Source: a virus. Taken from it: DNA of 28,640 bases. The stretch spans positions 1 through 28,640 of the IMG/VR virus record IMGVR_UViG_3300031539_000231, one strand, 5' to 3'. A program made the position numbers and the translations under genes. Below the pieces are notes generated by a model. It was not told where the DNA came from and did not search any database. It worked only from the letters and a program-made list of their open reading frames with translations. Of the stretch, positions 1 through 5,891 are shown piece by piece. Numbering within the stretch: the first letter of the stretch is position 1; every line of letters begins with the position of its first letter.

Positions 1-8
1 GGAGGCCC

Positions 9-14
9 CATAAT
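9..14 (+). promoter_or_regulatory. Possible -10 element of a promoter entering from outside the window
   Basis: CATAAT matches five of six bases of a sigma70 -10 element. It lies about 44 bases before the first credible start codon. Its -35 partner would lie outside the window, so it cannot be verified. It is listed because the three other promoter candidates in this window also stand just before gene blocks. Confidence 0.2.
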
Positions 15-57
15 GGGTGAGTCGAGCGAGGGACGCCGACGAAAGAGGAGAAAAACC

Positions 58-342
58 ATGACTGACACGACCGCCGACATCCTCAGCCTGCTTCGCCGCT
101 GCGACCTGAATCACGCGGCTCTCAGCGCGGCGAAGCCGGGCGACGCGTTCCGCCTCTACGGGCGCGTGTACACCGTCACGGCGGTGGAGATGGTCGGCGT
201 GACGAAGCAGATCAAGGTCAAGTCGGGCCGGTCGAAGACGTCGGTCTGGCTCGCGCCGCACAGCCGCGCGGATGTGATGGTCGGCACGATGCCGCATTGC
301 TGGACCCGCTACGGCTGCCCGGCCGACATCGAGGCAGCATGA
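58..342 (+). CDS. Small phage protein of unknown function (94 aa)
   Basis: The start at 58 is chosen over an in-frame ATG at 13 because a clear ribosome-binding site (AGAGGAG) sits about 7-12 bases before it and nothing similar precedes 13. The 94-residue product has a helical N-terminus (about residues 1-25), then a probably beta-rich middle containing FRLYGRVYTVTAVEMVG, then a Lys/Arg stretch (KQIKVKSGRSK). No family is recognised. Its stop codon overlaps the next start as ATGA, implying translational coupling. It opens a run of small genes leading to the Mom-like gene, so an accessory or early role is plausible, by position only. Confidence 0.7.
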   Translation: MTDTTADILSLLRRCDLNHAALSAAKPGDAFRLYGRVYTVTAVEMVGVTKQIKVKSGRSKTSVWLAPHSRADVMVGTMPHCWTRYGCPADIEAA

Positions 343-515
343 ACACCCGGCCAGTCGCCGCTTGGGACTACCGGACGAACCGCAAAAGCTGCGCGTTCTT
401 CGGGTCGTTTTACCTGAATATCGTGCACGAGTACGGGCTCGTCGCCGACGCAACCGTGTGCGCCGAGTTGCAGACCTCGGACCGGCTCGCGAAGGTCTAC
501 AAGCGCGCCAAGTGA
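339..515 (+). CDS. Small phage protein of unknown function (58 aa)
   Basis: The ATG at 339 overlaps the previous stop codon by four bases (ATGA), which fixes the start better than an in-frame ATG at 297 inside the previous gene. The product is aromatic-rich near its N-terminus (WDYRTN, CAFFGSFYLN) and ends in a basic tail (KVYKRAK). Two cysteines are present but not as a metal-binding pair. No family is recognised. It is probably co-translated with the gene before it. Confidence 0.6.
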   Translation: MNTRPVAAWDYRTNRKSCAFFGSFYLNIVHEYGLVADATVCAELQTSDRLAKVYKRAK

Positions 516-533
516 GCCAACCGAGGAGAGACC

Positions 534-728
534 ATGCTGACCATCACCTACCTGGGCCGCGAGTACTACATCACCGAAGCGCGCGAGATGACGGCGCTGG
601 CTAAGGCCATCAAGGCCGACGAGTCGGTGGTAGAGCTCCAGGCGATGATGAGCGGCAAGGTGTACGGCGCGCCTCTCTCGCGTGAGCAGATCCTCCGCTC
701 CGGCGGCCTCATCAAGAGCTTCGGATGA
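534..728 (+). CDS. Small phage protein of unknown function (64 aa)
   Basis: It has a strong ribosome-binding site (GAGGAGAG) 4-11 bases before ATG 534, within the leader CCGAGGAGAGACCATG. A nearly identical leader precedes the gene at 1889. The 64-residue protein begins with a short beta-like segment (MLTITYLGREYYI), followed by helices. The stop overlaps the start of the Mom-like gene (ATGA at 725-728), so the two are probably co-translated. In phage Mu a small zinc-finger protein, Com, is encoded before mom and controls its translation. This protein has no cysteines and is not a Com homologue by motif. Confidence 0.65.
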   Translation: MLTITYLGREYYITEAREMTALAKAIKADESVVELQAMMSGKVYGAPLSREQILRSGGLIKSFG

Positions 729-1486
729 GCGCTCGCGAGATCGAGCTCCGCATCATCCCGCGCCACGAGGCGGACGAGTGTGTCCGCCGCTGGCACTACA
801 GCGGGAAGACCTACGTCAAGAGCGTGCTCCACGTCGGGGTCTTCTGGCGCGGCGACCTCCTCGGCGCCATCCAGTGCGGCGAGGGGGTCTGCACGCCGTG
901 CATGGCTCACATCGTCGAGGGCACGACGGCAGCCACGTACATCGAGATCAACCGCATGGCGTTCTCTGACGCGCTCCCGCGCAATGCCGAGTCGCGCGCG
1001 CTCTCCGTGCTCTGGCGCATCATCCGCCGCGAGCGTTCCGCCGTGGAGTGGGTCGTATCGTACTCGGACGCCACACAGTGCGGCGACGGCGCCATCTACC
1101 GCGGCGCCGGGATGCTGCTCATAGGGTGCCGCAAAAACTCGACGCTGTGGCGCACGCCGGACGGTGACATCGTCAGTAACGTCGGCATCACGTCGACGCC
1201 GTCTTTCGCTGCTCGGTGGGGCAAGGGGCGCCGCGAGTGGCGCGCAAACGGCCTCGTGTGCCTGGCCGGATATCAACTCTGCTACGCTCGGTTTTTCATG
1301 GACGACGCGCGCAAGCGCTTGCTGCGTCCCGTGCTACCGTACTCATCGATCCCCGAGGACGCCCGCATGGTCCGAGGGGTCCGTGCGCTCACCAGCGAGG
1401 CTGGCTCCGGTACCCCACCGGATGGGCGGTCGCACCGACCTGAGCGCTCCACGTCTCCCGTCCCGTATCAAACCACCCTTTTTTGA
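725..1486 (+). CDS. Mom-like DNA-modification protein (GNAT-fold acyltransferase family)
   Basis: The 253-residue product looks like the phage Mom family, acetyltransferase-fold proteins. The founding member, from phage Mu, modifies adenines in phage DNA and shields it from restriction. The family-like blocks seen here are WHYSGK at residues 23-28, a stretch from EINRMAFSD to SRALS at 74-94, SYSDATQCGDGAIYRGAGM at 112-130, and a C-terminal FFMDDARKRLLRPVLPY at about 190-206. Length is close to Mu Mom (about 240). Residues 210-253 are a polar Ser/Pro/Arg-rich tail that looks disordered. It is coupled to the previous gene by an ATGA overlap and followed by a non-coding gap with a new promoter, so it ends its operon. 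No Com-like regulator and no methyltransferase lie next to it. The family call is from memory of conserved motifs. The modification made is unknown. Confidence 0.75.
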   Translation: MSAREIELRIIPRHEADECVRRWHYSGKTYVKSVLHVGVFWRGDLLGAIQCGEGVCTPCMAHIVEGTTAATYIEINRMAFSDALPRNAESRALSVLWRIIRRERSAVEWVVSYSDATQCGDGAIYRGAGMLLIGCRKNSTLWRTPDGDIVSNVGITSTPSFAARWGKGRREWRANGLVCLAGYQLCYARFFMDDARKRLLRPVLPYSSIPEDARMVRGVRALTSEAGSGTPPDGRSHRPERSTSPVPYQTTLF

Positions 1487-1504
1487 GGGGGCTTGATTTA
1501 GTCA

Positions 1505-1533
1505 TTGACGGTCGAGATGGACGGCATTAGGGT
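1505..1533 (+). promoter_or_regulatory. Sigma70-like promoter before the 1572 gene block
   Basis: TTGACG (1505-1510) and TAGGGT (1528-1533) are separated by exactly 17 bases, in one of the few non-coding gaps. The -35 matches five of six consensus bases. The -10 keeps the key TA...T positions only. Transcription would start near 1540, at the foot of a hairpin (1537-1561). The -35 and spacing are shared with the candidate at 14144-14172. Confidence 0.5.
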
Positions 1534-1536
1534 TGT

Positions 1537-1561
1537 CCTGTCAGCAAGAGACGCTGACGGG
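1537..1561 (+). promoter_or_regulatory. 5' leader hairpin touching the ribosome-binding site
   Basis: CCTGTCAGC (1537-1545) pairs with GCTGACGGG (1553-1561) over nine base pairs, including one G-U, around a 7-base loop. The last three bases of the right arm are the first three G's of the GGGGAGA ribosome-binding site for the gene at 1572. No U-tract follows, so it does not look like a terminator. It could protect the 5' end of the mRNA or modulate translation. Confidence 0.5.
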
Positions 1562-1571
1562 GAGAGACACC

Positions 1572-1865
1572 ATGACGACCATCGACGCCATCAAGACCCT
1601 GCGCTCCAACATCCTCGCGGCCCGCCAGGCCGTGGCCGACATCGAGGCCCAGGGCCTTCCGGCGGCTGAGCGTAGCCGCGCCATCACCAAGGCTGGTCCC
1701 CGCGGCTATCAGGCCGTCATCAGCGCCATCGAGGCGGACCCGAGCGGCGAGGGCCTCGACGTCGACGTGCTTGACGCAGCATGGGACGCCGCCGAGGCGT
1801 GCCAGGGCTTCGGCTGGGAGTGCCCGGCGGTTGTGCGCTTCCTGGCCCTTACCGAGTCCCTGTGA
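1572..1865 (+). CDS. Small helical phage protein of unknown function (97 aa)
   Basis: ATG 1572 has GGGGAGAGA upstream and is preferred to an in-frame ATG at 1533, which lies inside the promoter/hairpin region. The product is Ala-rich and mostly helical. It has a regular N-terminal helix (IDAIKTLRSNILAARQAV), an Ala/Asp-rich second half, and a short aromatic segment (CQGFGWECP) near residues 78-86. No family is recognised. It is the first gene after the promoter at 1505-1533 and so is probably made early or at high level. Confidence 0.65.
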   Translation: MTTIDAIKTLRSNILAARQAVADIEAQGLPAAERSRAITKAGPRGYQAVISAIEADPSGEGLDVDVLDAAWDAAEACQGFGWECPAVVRFLALTESL

Positions 1866-1888
1866 CCCATCTACCGAGGAGAGAGACC

Positions 1889-2110
1889 ATGACGACGCGA
1901 CGATTTGACATCGAGATCGACGGCAACCGACTGGGCCACGTGTGCGCCAAGAGCGCGTGGGATGCCGCCGCGCGATTCGTCGCCGGCCCCTGGAGCGGCG
2001 GCGGGGACGTCGACGCGCTCCGGTACGAGTGCCCGGTGGGACGCGACGGGTACGAGTACGCGCTCGGCGAGACGCGCTTCGTCGTGCGCCTCATCAAGAG
2101 GCCGGCGTGA
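1889..2110 (+). CDS. Small phage protein of unknown function (73 aa)
   Basis: The start at 1889 follows the leader ACCGAGGAGAGAGACCATG, nearly the same as that at 534. Upstream in-frame starts lie inside the previous gene and lack such a site. The 73-residue protein reads as a small alpha/beta fold: RRFDIEIDG strand, AKSAWDAAARFV helix, then YEYALGETRFVVRLIKR strands. No family is recognised. Its stop overlaps a GTG start (GTGA at 2107-2110). Confidence 0.65.
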   Translation: MTTRRFDIEIDGNRLGHVCAKSAWDAAARFVAGPWSGGGDVDALRYECPVGRDGYEYALGETRFVVRLIKRPA

Positions 2111-2289
2111 CCCACGGCGGAAAGCGACCCGGCGCGGGCCGTCCCGCGACCGGGCGCCGCGTGCGCACGCACTCGGTGTGCCTCACCGCGGACGAGCTCG
2201 CGCGCGTCCTCAGCTACGCGCCAGGGCCCAAGCCGAGCCTGAGCGCGTCGGTGCGTCGTCTGCTCGCGCTCGTTGAGGGCAAGCCGTGA
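2107..2289 (+). CDS. Small basic protein with a GGKRPGAGRP motif, possible DNA binder (60 aa)
   Basis: The GTG at 2107 overlaps the previous stop. The product opens with THGGKRPGAGRP, a Gly/Arg/Pro motif found at the N-terminus of many small phage DNA-binding proteins and terminase small subunits. A segment follows (about residues 20-57: RTHSVCLTADELARVLSYA, then a helix SASVRRLLALV) that could form a ribbon-helix-helix-like dimer. A DNA-binding or regulatory role is inferred, not shown. It lies in a chain of coupled small genes between the promoter at 1505 and that at 3021. Confidence 0.65.
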   Translation: MTHGGKRPGAGRPATGRRVRTHSVCLTADELARVLSYAPGPKPSLSASVRRLLALVEGKP

Positions 2290-2582
2290 GCGAGTACCGC
2301 GTGACCGAGTACGGGCCCGACGAGCCCGACCGCTGGACCGACCCGGAGTGCTTCCGCGTCATCACGGCCGAAGGCGTGCGCGAAGCGGCCGTGTGGTTCT
2401 GCGAGCGCGCTGATCCCGCATGGATGCTGAGCAAGCGCAGCGGCGATGGCGAGCACATCCGGCGGTTCACCGTCTACGTGCTCACACCAGCGGGCGAGGT
2501 GTGGGATGTGCCCATCGTAGCAGGCGTGTCGTCGTGGACGTACCGCGACGACGACCGCAAACCGATGCGGAGGCAGCCGTGA
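2286..2582 (+). CDS. Phage protein of unknown function (98 aa)
   Basis: GTG 2286 overlaps the previous stop as GTGA. The 98-residue product is acidic in its N-terminal third (EYGPDEPDRWTDPE), has a helix near residues 28-43 (EGVREAAVWFCERA), and then probable beta strands (IRRFTVYVLTPAGEVWDVPIV). A short basic C-terminus follows. No family is recognised. Its stop overlaps the next GTG start at a junction with GGAGG seven bases before the GTG. Confidence 0.6.
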   Translation: MSEYRVTEYGPDEPDRWTDPECFRVITAEGVREAAVWFCERADPAWMLSKRSGDGEHIRRFTVYVLTPAGEVWDVPIVAGVSSWTYRDDDRKPMRRQP

Positions 2583-2770
2583 CTCGCCGGCTGCTCGCGC
2601 GGGAGCGCCGCGCCTTCAACCGCGCTCGTCGGGGCCCCGCGCTCCGCGAGCCGTTCCGCGGGCTGCGCTGGCCCGACGGTGCCCAGGGGCGCCGGTGGTG
2701 GTCCGCATGGCAGGGCACGCAAGCCCAGCGTCGGGCGGCCGACGCCGCGACGGGAGACGCGTTCGAATGA
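2579..2770 (+). CDS. Small very basic protein of unknown function (63 aa)
   Basis: The GTG at 2579 follows GGAGG and overlaps the preceding stop. About one residue in four is Arg (RRLLARERRAFNRARRG), with a Trp-rich middle (LRWPDG, RRWWSAWQGTQ). No domain is recognised. Basic character suggests nucleic-acid contact, but composition alone is weak evidence in a GC-rich genome. It is linked to the next gene by ATGA at 2767-2770. Confidence 0.5.
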   Translation: MTRRLLARERRAFNRARRGPALREPFRGLRWPDGAQGRRWWSAWQGTQAQRRAADAATGDAFE

Positions 2771-3024
2771 GACGCGCCGACGTCATCCGCGCGGAGCTCG
2801 AGCGCATCCGCGACCGCGTGCCGGCGTGGCTCGAGGCCGAGGGCGCGCCGCGTGGGCGCTTCACGGCGAGGTGCATCGACGTCGCCTTGCGGCGGCATGG
2901 CTACGTCGCGCCAGGCACGGCGTGCCGGATGCTGCGCCGGATGCGCGACGAGCTCGGCGTGCGCTGCGTGGACCGGGCGCGTGGGTTGTATGCGCTCGAG
3001 ATGGCCCGCACTGCGAAGTCGTGA
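2767..3024 (+). CDS. Small protein with a possible winged-helix fold (85 aa)
   Basis: ATG 2767 overlaps the previous stop. The protein reads as an N-terminal helix (residues 1-22), then a compact segment from about residue 28 to 78 (GRFTARCIDVALRRHGYVA, then CRMLRRMRDELGV, then RGLYALE). The order of two helices and a short beta hairpin resembles a winged helix-turn-helix. No named family is recognised, so a regulatory role is only suggested. It ends the block; the next promoter overlaps its stop codon. Confidence 0.6.
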   Translation: MRRADVIRAELERIRDRVPAWLEAEGAPRGRFTARCIDVALRRHGYVAPGTACRMLRRMRDELGVRCVDRARGLYALEMARTAKS

Positions 3025-3049
3025 CACACGACCCCGGATGGGGCACAAT
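3021..3049 (+). promoter_or_regulatory. Sigma70-like promoter of the replication module
   Basis: GTGACA (3021-3026) and CACAAT (3044-3049) are separated by exactly 17 bases, with five of six and four of six consensus matches. The -35 overlaps the stop codon of the previous gene. Transcription would begin near 3056, inside the left arm of the inverted repeat at 3053-3090. The next genes are the replication initiator and helicase. Confidence 0.5.
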
Positions 3050-3052
3050 AGC

Positions 3053-3090
3053 GAAACGCCGTGCGGTTTGGCCACCAAGCACGGCGTTTC
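3053..3090. repeat. Perfect 12-bp inverted repeat in the leader of the replication module
   Basis: GAAACGCCGTGC (3053-3064) is the exact reverse complement of GCACGGCGTTTC (3079-3090). The 14-base loop contains a second small stem (TTGG-CCA-CCAA, 3068-3078). A ribosome-binding site (AGAGAGGA, 3091-3098) follows directly and the start codon is at 3104. There is no U-tract. It could be a 5'-end stabilising hairpin, a translational control element, or, as DNA, an operator at the transcription start. Confidence 0.75.
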
Positions 3091-3103
3091 AGAGAGGACC
3101 AGC

Positions 3104-3259
3104 ATGCACAGTGTGATGGATGAGGCTGCGTGTCGCAAGCTTCGGGAATGGCGCGAGTTGTCGCGCGAGCTCGTGGACATGGGCGCGGGTGATCTCGCCG
3201 CCATGATCGAGGACGCGCGGATGCGCCTGGCGCGGGAGGCTCGACGTGGGCGCCCGTGA
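3104..3259 (+). CDS. Short helical protein of unknown function (51 aa)
   Basis: ATG 3104 is the first start after the leader hairpin and has AGAGAGGA six bases upstream. Longer in-frame versions would run through the promoter and hairpin. The 51-residue product is almost entirely one or two charged helices (CRKLREWRELSRELVDMG, AAMIEDARMRLAREARR). No family is recognised. It overlaps the next gene by 14 bases, so the two are probably coupled. As the first gene of the replication transcript it could be an early regulator or helper. Confidence 0.55.
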   Translation: MHSVMDEAACRKLREWRELSRELVDMGAGDLAAMIEDARMRLAREARRGRP

Positions 3260-3614
3260 CATCGCGGCGGCCTGGGAGGCCGGGGACGAAGCGAACGGCT
3301 GGACGATGCCACCACCCGAAAGGCGTGGACGACGCCACCCGATCACCGACGAACCCATCATCCCGCGCCTTCCAGGAAGCGCGCCGCCGGTCGATCGCGA
3401 GTCGCAGGCGATGATCGCCGCCATGTCGCTGCTGTCCATCCTGCCCGAAGAGGACCACGCTGCCGCAATGCAGCTCCTCGGCGGCAAGGCCTTTGCGCTC
3501 CCCGACGCGACCCGTCGCATGCTGCTCGAATGGTGCGACGCGCTCGCCCTGTCGTGCGCCGATGCGCCTCACCAGCTTGACGTGCTCAACCACTGGCGGG
3601 AGGCCTTGCGCTGA
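3246..3614 (+). CDS. Phage protein of unknown function before the replication initiator (122 aa)
   Basis: GTG 3246 overlaps the previous gene by 14 bases. Residues 1-45 are polar and Pro/Arg-rich (WTMPPPERRGRRHPITDEP), suggesting a flexible tail. Residues about 55-122 are helical (AMIAAMSLLSILPEEDHAAAMQLLGG, RMLLEWCDALALSC). No family is recognised. The stop shares one base with the start of the initiator gene at 3614, so a role in replication, for instance as an accessory loader, is possible by position only. Confidence 0.6.
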   Translation: MGARDIAAAWEAGDEANGWTMPPPERRGRRHPITDEPIIPRLPGSAPPVDRESQAMIAAMSLLSILPEEDHAAAMQLLGGKAFALPDATRRMLLEWCDALALSCADAPHQLDVLNHWREALR

Positions 3615-4426
3615 TGGGCTGGGCACGACTGGACGACGAGGCCGCCGAGAGCCTCAAGGTGCGGCGCGCGGGGACCCAGGCCGCCGCGCTCTGGTACGCG
3701 TCAATCACGTGGTGCGCGAAGCACCGCACCGACGGCGTCATCGAGCGCGAGCTCGTGTCAGACATCTGGCGCCCTATCGGCGAGGCCTTCGACCACGAGG
3801 CCGCCGCCGCACGACTGGTCGAGGTCGGGCTCTGGGATGAGCACCCGCAAGGGTACGCCGTCCACGACTTCCTCGACTACAACCCGAGCCGCGAGGAGGA
3901 GAACGCGCGCCGTGCTCGTGACACCCAACGTCAGCGCCGCCGCCGGTCTGGCGATGTCACGGGTACGATGCCCGTGCTCCGTCCAGCGGATGTCACGCCA
4001 TCTGTCACGCGTGACGTCCAGCGTGACACCGAGGAGACGTCCAGCGTGAGTCACGCTACCCCGACCCGACCCGACCCGACCAAGAGTGCTCGCGCGCCCG
4101 CACGCGTAGCACCATCCGGGCCAATCACGTCAGCGGCTCAGCTCCGGGCGCGGCTCGAAGCGGTCATCCGGCAGGCAACGGGGACCGGGCCCTTCCTCGA
4201 CCACCACCGAGGCCGAACCGAAGCGATGCTCAGTCGCCACACGCCGGAGGAGCTCTCGGCCGAGGTCGAGGCCTTCGGGGCGTGGCTCGCAGGCCTGGAC
4301 GTGGCGAAGCGCCCGTCCGAGCCGTTCCTGCGGTTCTGCGACCGGCTGGGATCGTGGGCGAAGGCCGAGCCTGAGCGGGCGCGACCCGCGATCCGCGTCG
4401 GACCGTACTTCGGGGGTGAGTCGTGA
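3614..4426 (+). CDS. Replication initiator/organiser-like protein
   Basis: The 270-residue protein has a typical phage replication-organiser layout. Residues 1-95 look like a winged-helix domain (LWYASITWCAKHRTDGVI, AAARLVEVGLWDEH) ending in the frequent phage motif VHDFLDYNPSREE at 83-95. A basic, low-complexity linker follows at about 96-170. Residues 171-250 form a helical C-terminal domain that could contact the helicase. Such proteins bind an origin and load a DnaB-type helicase, and the next gene is one, overlapping by four bases (GTGA). The DNA encoding the linker (about residues 114-148) holds the repeat cluster reported as a candidate origin, as in lambda O, where the iterons lie inside the gene. 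The family is called by pattern only. Confidence 0.65.
   Translation: MGWARLDDEAAESLKVRRAGTQAAALWYASITWCAKHRTDGVIERELVSDIWRPIGEAFDHEAAAARLVEVGLWDEHPQGYAVHDFLDYNPSREEENARRARDTQRQRRRRSGDVTGTMPVLRPADVTPSVTRDVQRDTEETSSVSHATPTRPDPTKSARAPARVAPSGPITSAAQLRARLEAVIRQATGTGPFLDHHRGRTEAMLSRHTPEELSAEVEAFGAWLAGLDVAKRPSEPFLRFCDRLGSWAKAEPERARPAIRVGPYFGGES
3953..4056. repeat. Iteron-like repeat cluster, candidate replication origin
   Basis: TGTCAC or its complement GTGACA recurs at 3955, 3991, 4003 and 4023, with one-mismatch GTGACG at 4011 and an outlying copy at 3918. GTCCAGCG recurs as a direct repeat at 3981, 4016 and 4039; the last two lie in a 14-base repeat (GACGTCCAGCGTGA, 4013-4026 and 4036-4049). 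Two palindromes are present: GTCACGCGTGAC (4004-4015) and GCGTGA-G-TCACGC (4044-4056). The cluster lies in the linker-coding part of the initiator gene. Confidence 0.5.
4061..4080. repeat. Tandem CCGAC repeat, four copies
   Basis: Four exact copies of CCGAC follow the iteron-like cluster and encode Thr/Arg/Pro/Asp residues of the initiator linker. They could be part of the origin or simply slippage in low-complexity coding DNA. Confidence 0.7.
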
Positions 4427-5691
4427 GCGGGGACCGCGTCACCGAGGCGGCGCTGCTCGGCGCGACCCTGCGAGCTCCGCGCGACATTTTCCGCGTGGAT
4501 GCCGTGCCGGTTGCTGACGACTTCTGGGATGCGCCCACGGCTGAGGCCTGGCGCGTCGCGTGCGCCCTCCTGGCCGACGGGAAGGCCTTGGGGCTGGACA
4601 CGCTGCTCGGAGCCCTGGCGGGACGTCAGGACGCCGTGGATGCGGCGCGAGCGGCGTGGATGGCGTCCAGCGTGCCGGACCGTGGCGCGGTGGAGCTGCT
4701 CTGCACACAGGTGCTCGAGGCGAGCCGTCGTCGTCGACTGCGCGCCGCGCTGCTCGAAGAGGTCGCGCGACTGGACCGAGGCGAGACGTCGGCGGCGGTC
4801 GTGGCGAGCGTCGAGGCGAAGGGGCTGGAGATCGTCAGCGGCACGGACGCGTGCGCGCCGGAGTCCGTGGCTGACATCGCCGAGACCGTGTGGAAGATCG
4901 ACGACGACCCTGCGAAGGCTTCGCGCATCCGGACCGGCATCCGCCAGCTCGATTGGGTGTGCGAGCACGGATGGGGCCGCGGCGAGGTTCACGTCATCGC
5001 CGGCCGGCCAGGCATGGGCAAGAGCGCGTTTGCGGGCCATCTCGTGAAGGGCATGGCGCGCAACGGGCATCCGGCGATCGTGGCGTCGATCGAGATGAAG
5101 CGCGAAGCGTGGGTGAGGCGGTACCTGAGTGGCGACCGTGAGCGGGACCGAAAGGCCTTGAAGGGTCTGCCGCTCTGGATCTTCGACCCCGGCACTCTGA
5201 CATCGCCCGCGCTTCGGGCCATGGCTCGACGCTTCGTGGTGACCCGAGGTGTGCAGGTCGTGGTGGTGGACTATCTCCAACTCATGAAGAGCGGACTCAA
5301 GACCCGGTCGCGCGAGGAGGAGGTCGCCGAGGTGAGCCGGTCACTCGTCGCGATGGCGAAGGATCTCGACGTGCTTGTGATCGCGCTCGCTCAGCTCAAC
5401 CGCGGCTCCGAGAAGGCGGCGGACAAGCGTCCGCACATGTCGGACCTTCGAGAGAGCGGACAGATCGAGCAGGACGCGCACACGATCACGATGCTGTACC
5501 GAGACGAGTACTATCACCCGTCGACCGACGCGACGCGGGATGTCGTCGAGCTCCACCTGCGGAAGAACCGCAGCGGCGCAGCAACGGACCCGAACGAGCC
5601 GATCCTTGCGCGCTTCGACAAAGCCGCGATGCGGTTCACGACGATGGAGCAAGACGAGTGGACGGCGTACGCGATGGCGGTGGGCGGATGA
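4423..5691 (+). CDS. DnaB-type replicative DNA helicase
   Basis: The protein unwinds DNA ahead of the replication fork as a hexameric RecA-fold ATPase. In the 422-residue product the Walker A motif is GRPGMGKS (residues 194-201), the Walker B strand is VVVVDYLQLM (279-288, Asp283), and the DnaB-family motif LAQLNRGSE with the following SDLRESGQIEQDA lies at about 323-354. The N-terminal 110 residues are a helical domain like the DnaB N-terminal collar, and the whole protein is a little shorter than bacterial DnaB (about 470). GTG 4423 overlaps the initiator stop. The order initiator then helicase is the classic phage replication pair. All ATPase motifs look intact. High confidence in the family. 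Confidence 0.95.
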   Translation: MSGDRVTEAALLGATLRAPRDIFRVDAVPVADDFWDAPTAEAWRVACALLADGKALGLDTLLGALAGRQDAVDAARAAWMASSVPDRGAVELLCTQVLEASRRRRLRAALLEEVARLDRGETSAAVVASVEAKGLEIVSGTDACAPESVADIAETVWKIDDDPAKASRIRTGIRQLDWVCEHGWGRGEVHVIAGRPGMGKSAFAGHLVKGMARNGHPAIVASIEMKREAWVRRYLSGDRERDRKALKGLPLWIFDPGTLTSPALRAMARRFVVTRGVQVVVVDYLQLMKSGLKTRSREEEVAEVSRSLVAMAKDLDVLVIALAQLNRGSEKAADKRPHMSDLRESGQIEQDAHTITMLYRDEYYHPSTDATRDVVELHLRKNRSGAATDPNEPILARFDKAAMRFTTMEQDEWTAYAMAVGG

Positions 5692-5891
5692 CTGAGGCGG
5701 CGTGCATGCTCTGCGACGCCCGAGCCGCGTTCCCCGTGGGCGGCGACTGGGCTTTCCCGTGGGCCCTCGGTCGCGTGTGGCGGCTGTGTCCGTCGTGCGG
5801 GGCGTCGGACTACGGGCCGAGGCTGCGGGCGCTCAGCGAGGCGCGTGCTGCCGCGGAGACGGGTGCGAAGAAACCGAGGAGGGCGCGATGA
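5688..5891 (+). CDS. Small zinc-ribbon protein (67 aa)
   Basis: ATG 5688 overlaps the helicase stop (ATGA). Two CxxC pairs, C6-C9 and C34-C37, are spaced as in a zinc ribbon, with an aromatic-rich segment between them (DWAFPWALGRVWRL). A basic C-terminal tail follows (KKPRRAR). The partner is unknown. Its place between helicase and resolvase suggests a nucleic-acid or replication accessory role. Zinc binding is inferred from cysteine spacing only. Confidence 0.7.
   Translation: MTEAACMLCDARAAFPVGGDWAFPWALGRVWRLCPSCGASDYGPRLRALSEARAAAETGAKKPRRAR

Noticed and set aside
1476-1500. Possible intrinsic terminator after the Mom-like gene (CCCT...AGGG with T-run)
   Set aside because: The stem is only four base pairs and the T-run lies in the loop rather than after the stem.
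3053-3090. Inverted repeat as a phage attachment site
   Set aside because: There is no integrase nearby and no tRNA-like sequence. Its place between a promoter and a ribosome-binding site fits a leader element better.
4138-5280. A 380-codon open frame on the - strand opposite initiator and helicase
   Set aside because: The + strand encodes an intact DnaB-type helicase with all motifs. The antisense product is His/Arg-rich without recognisable domains.
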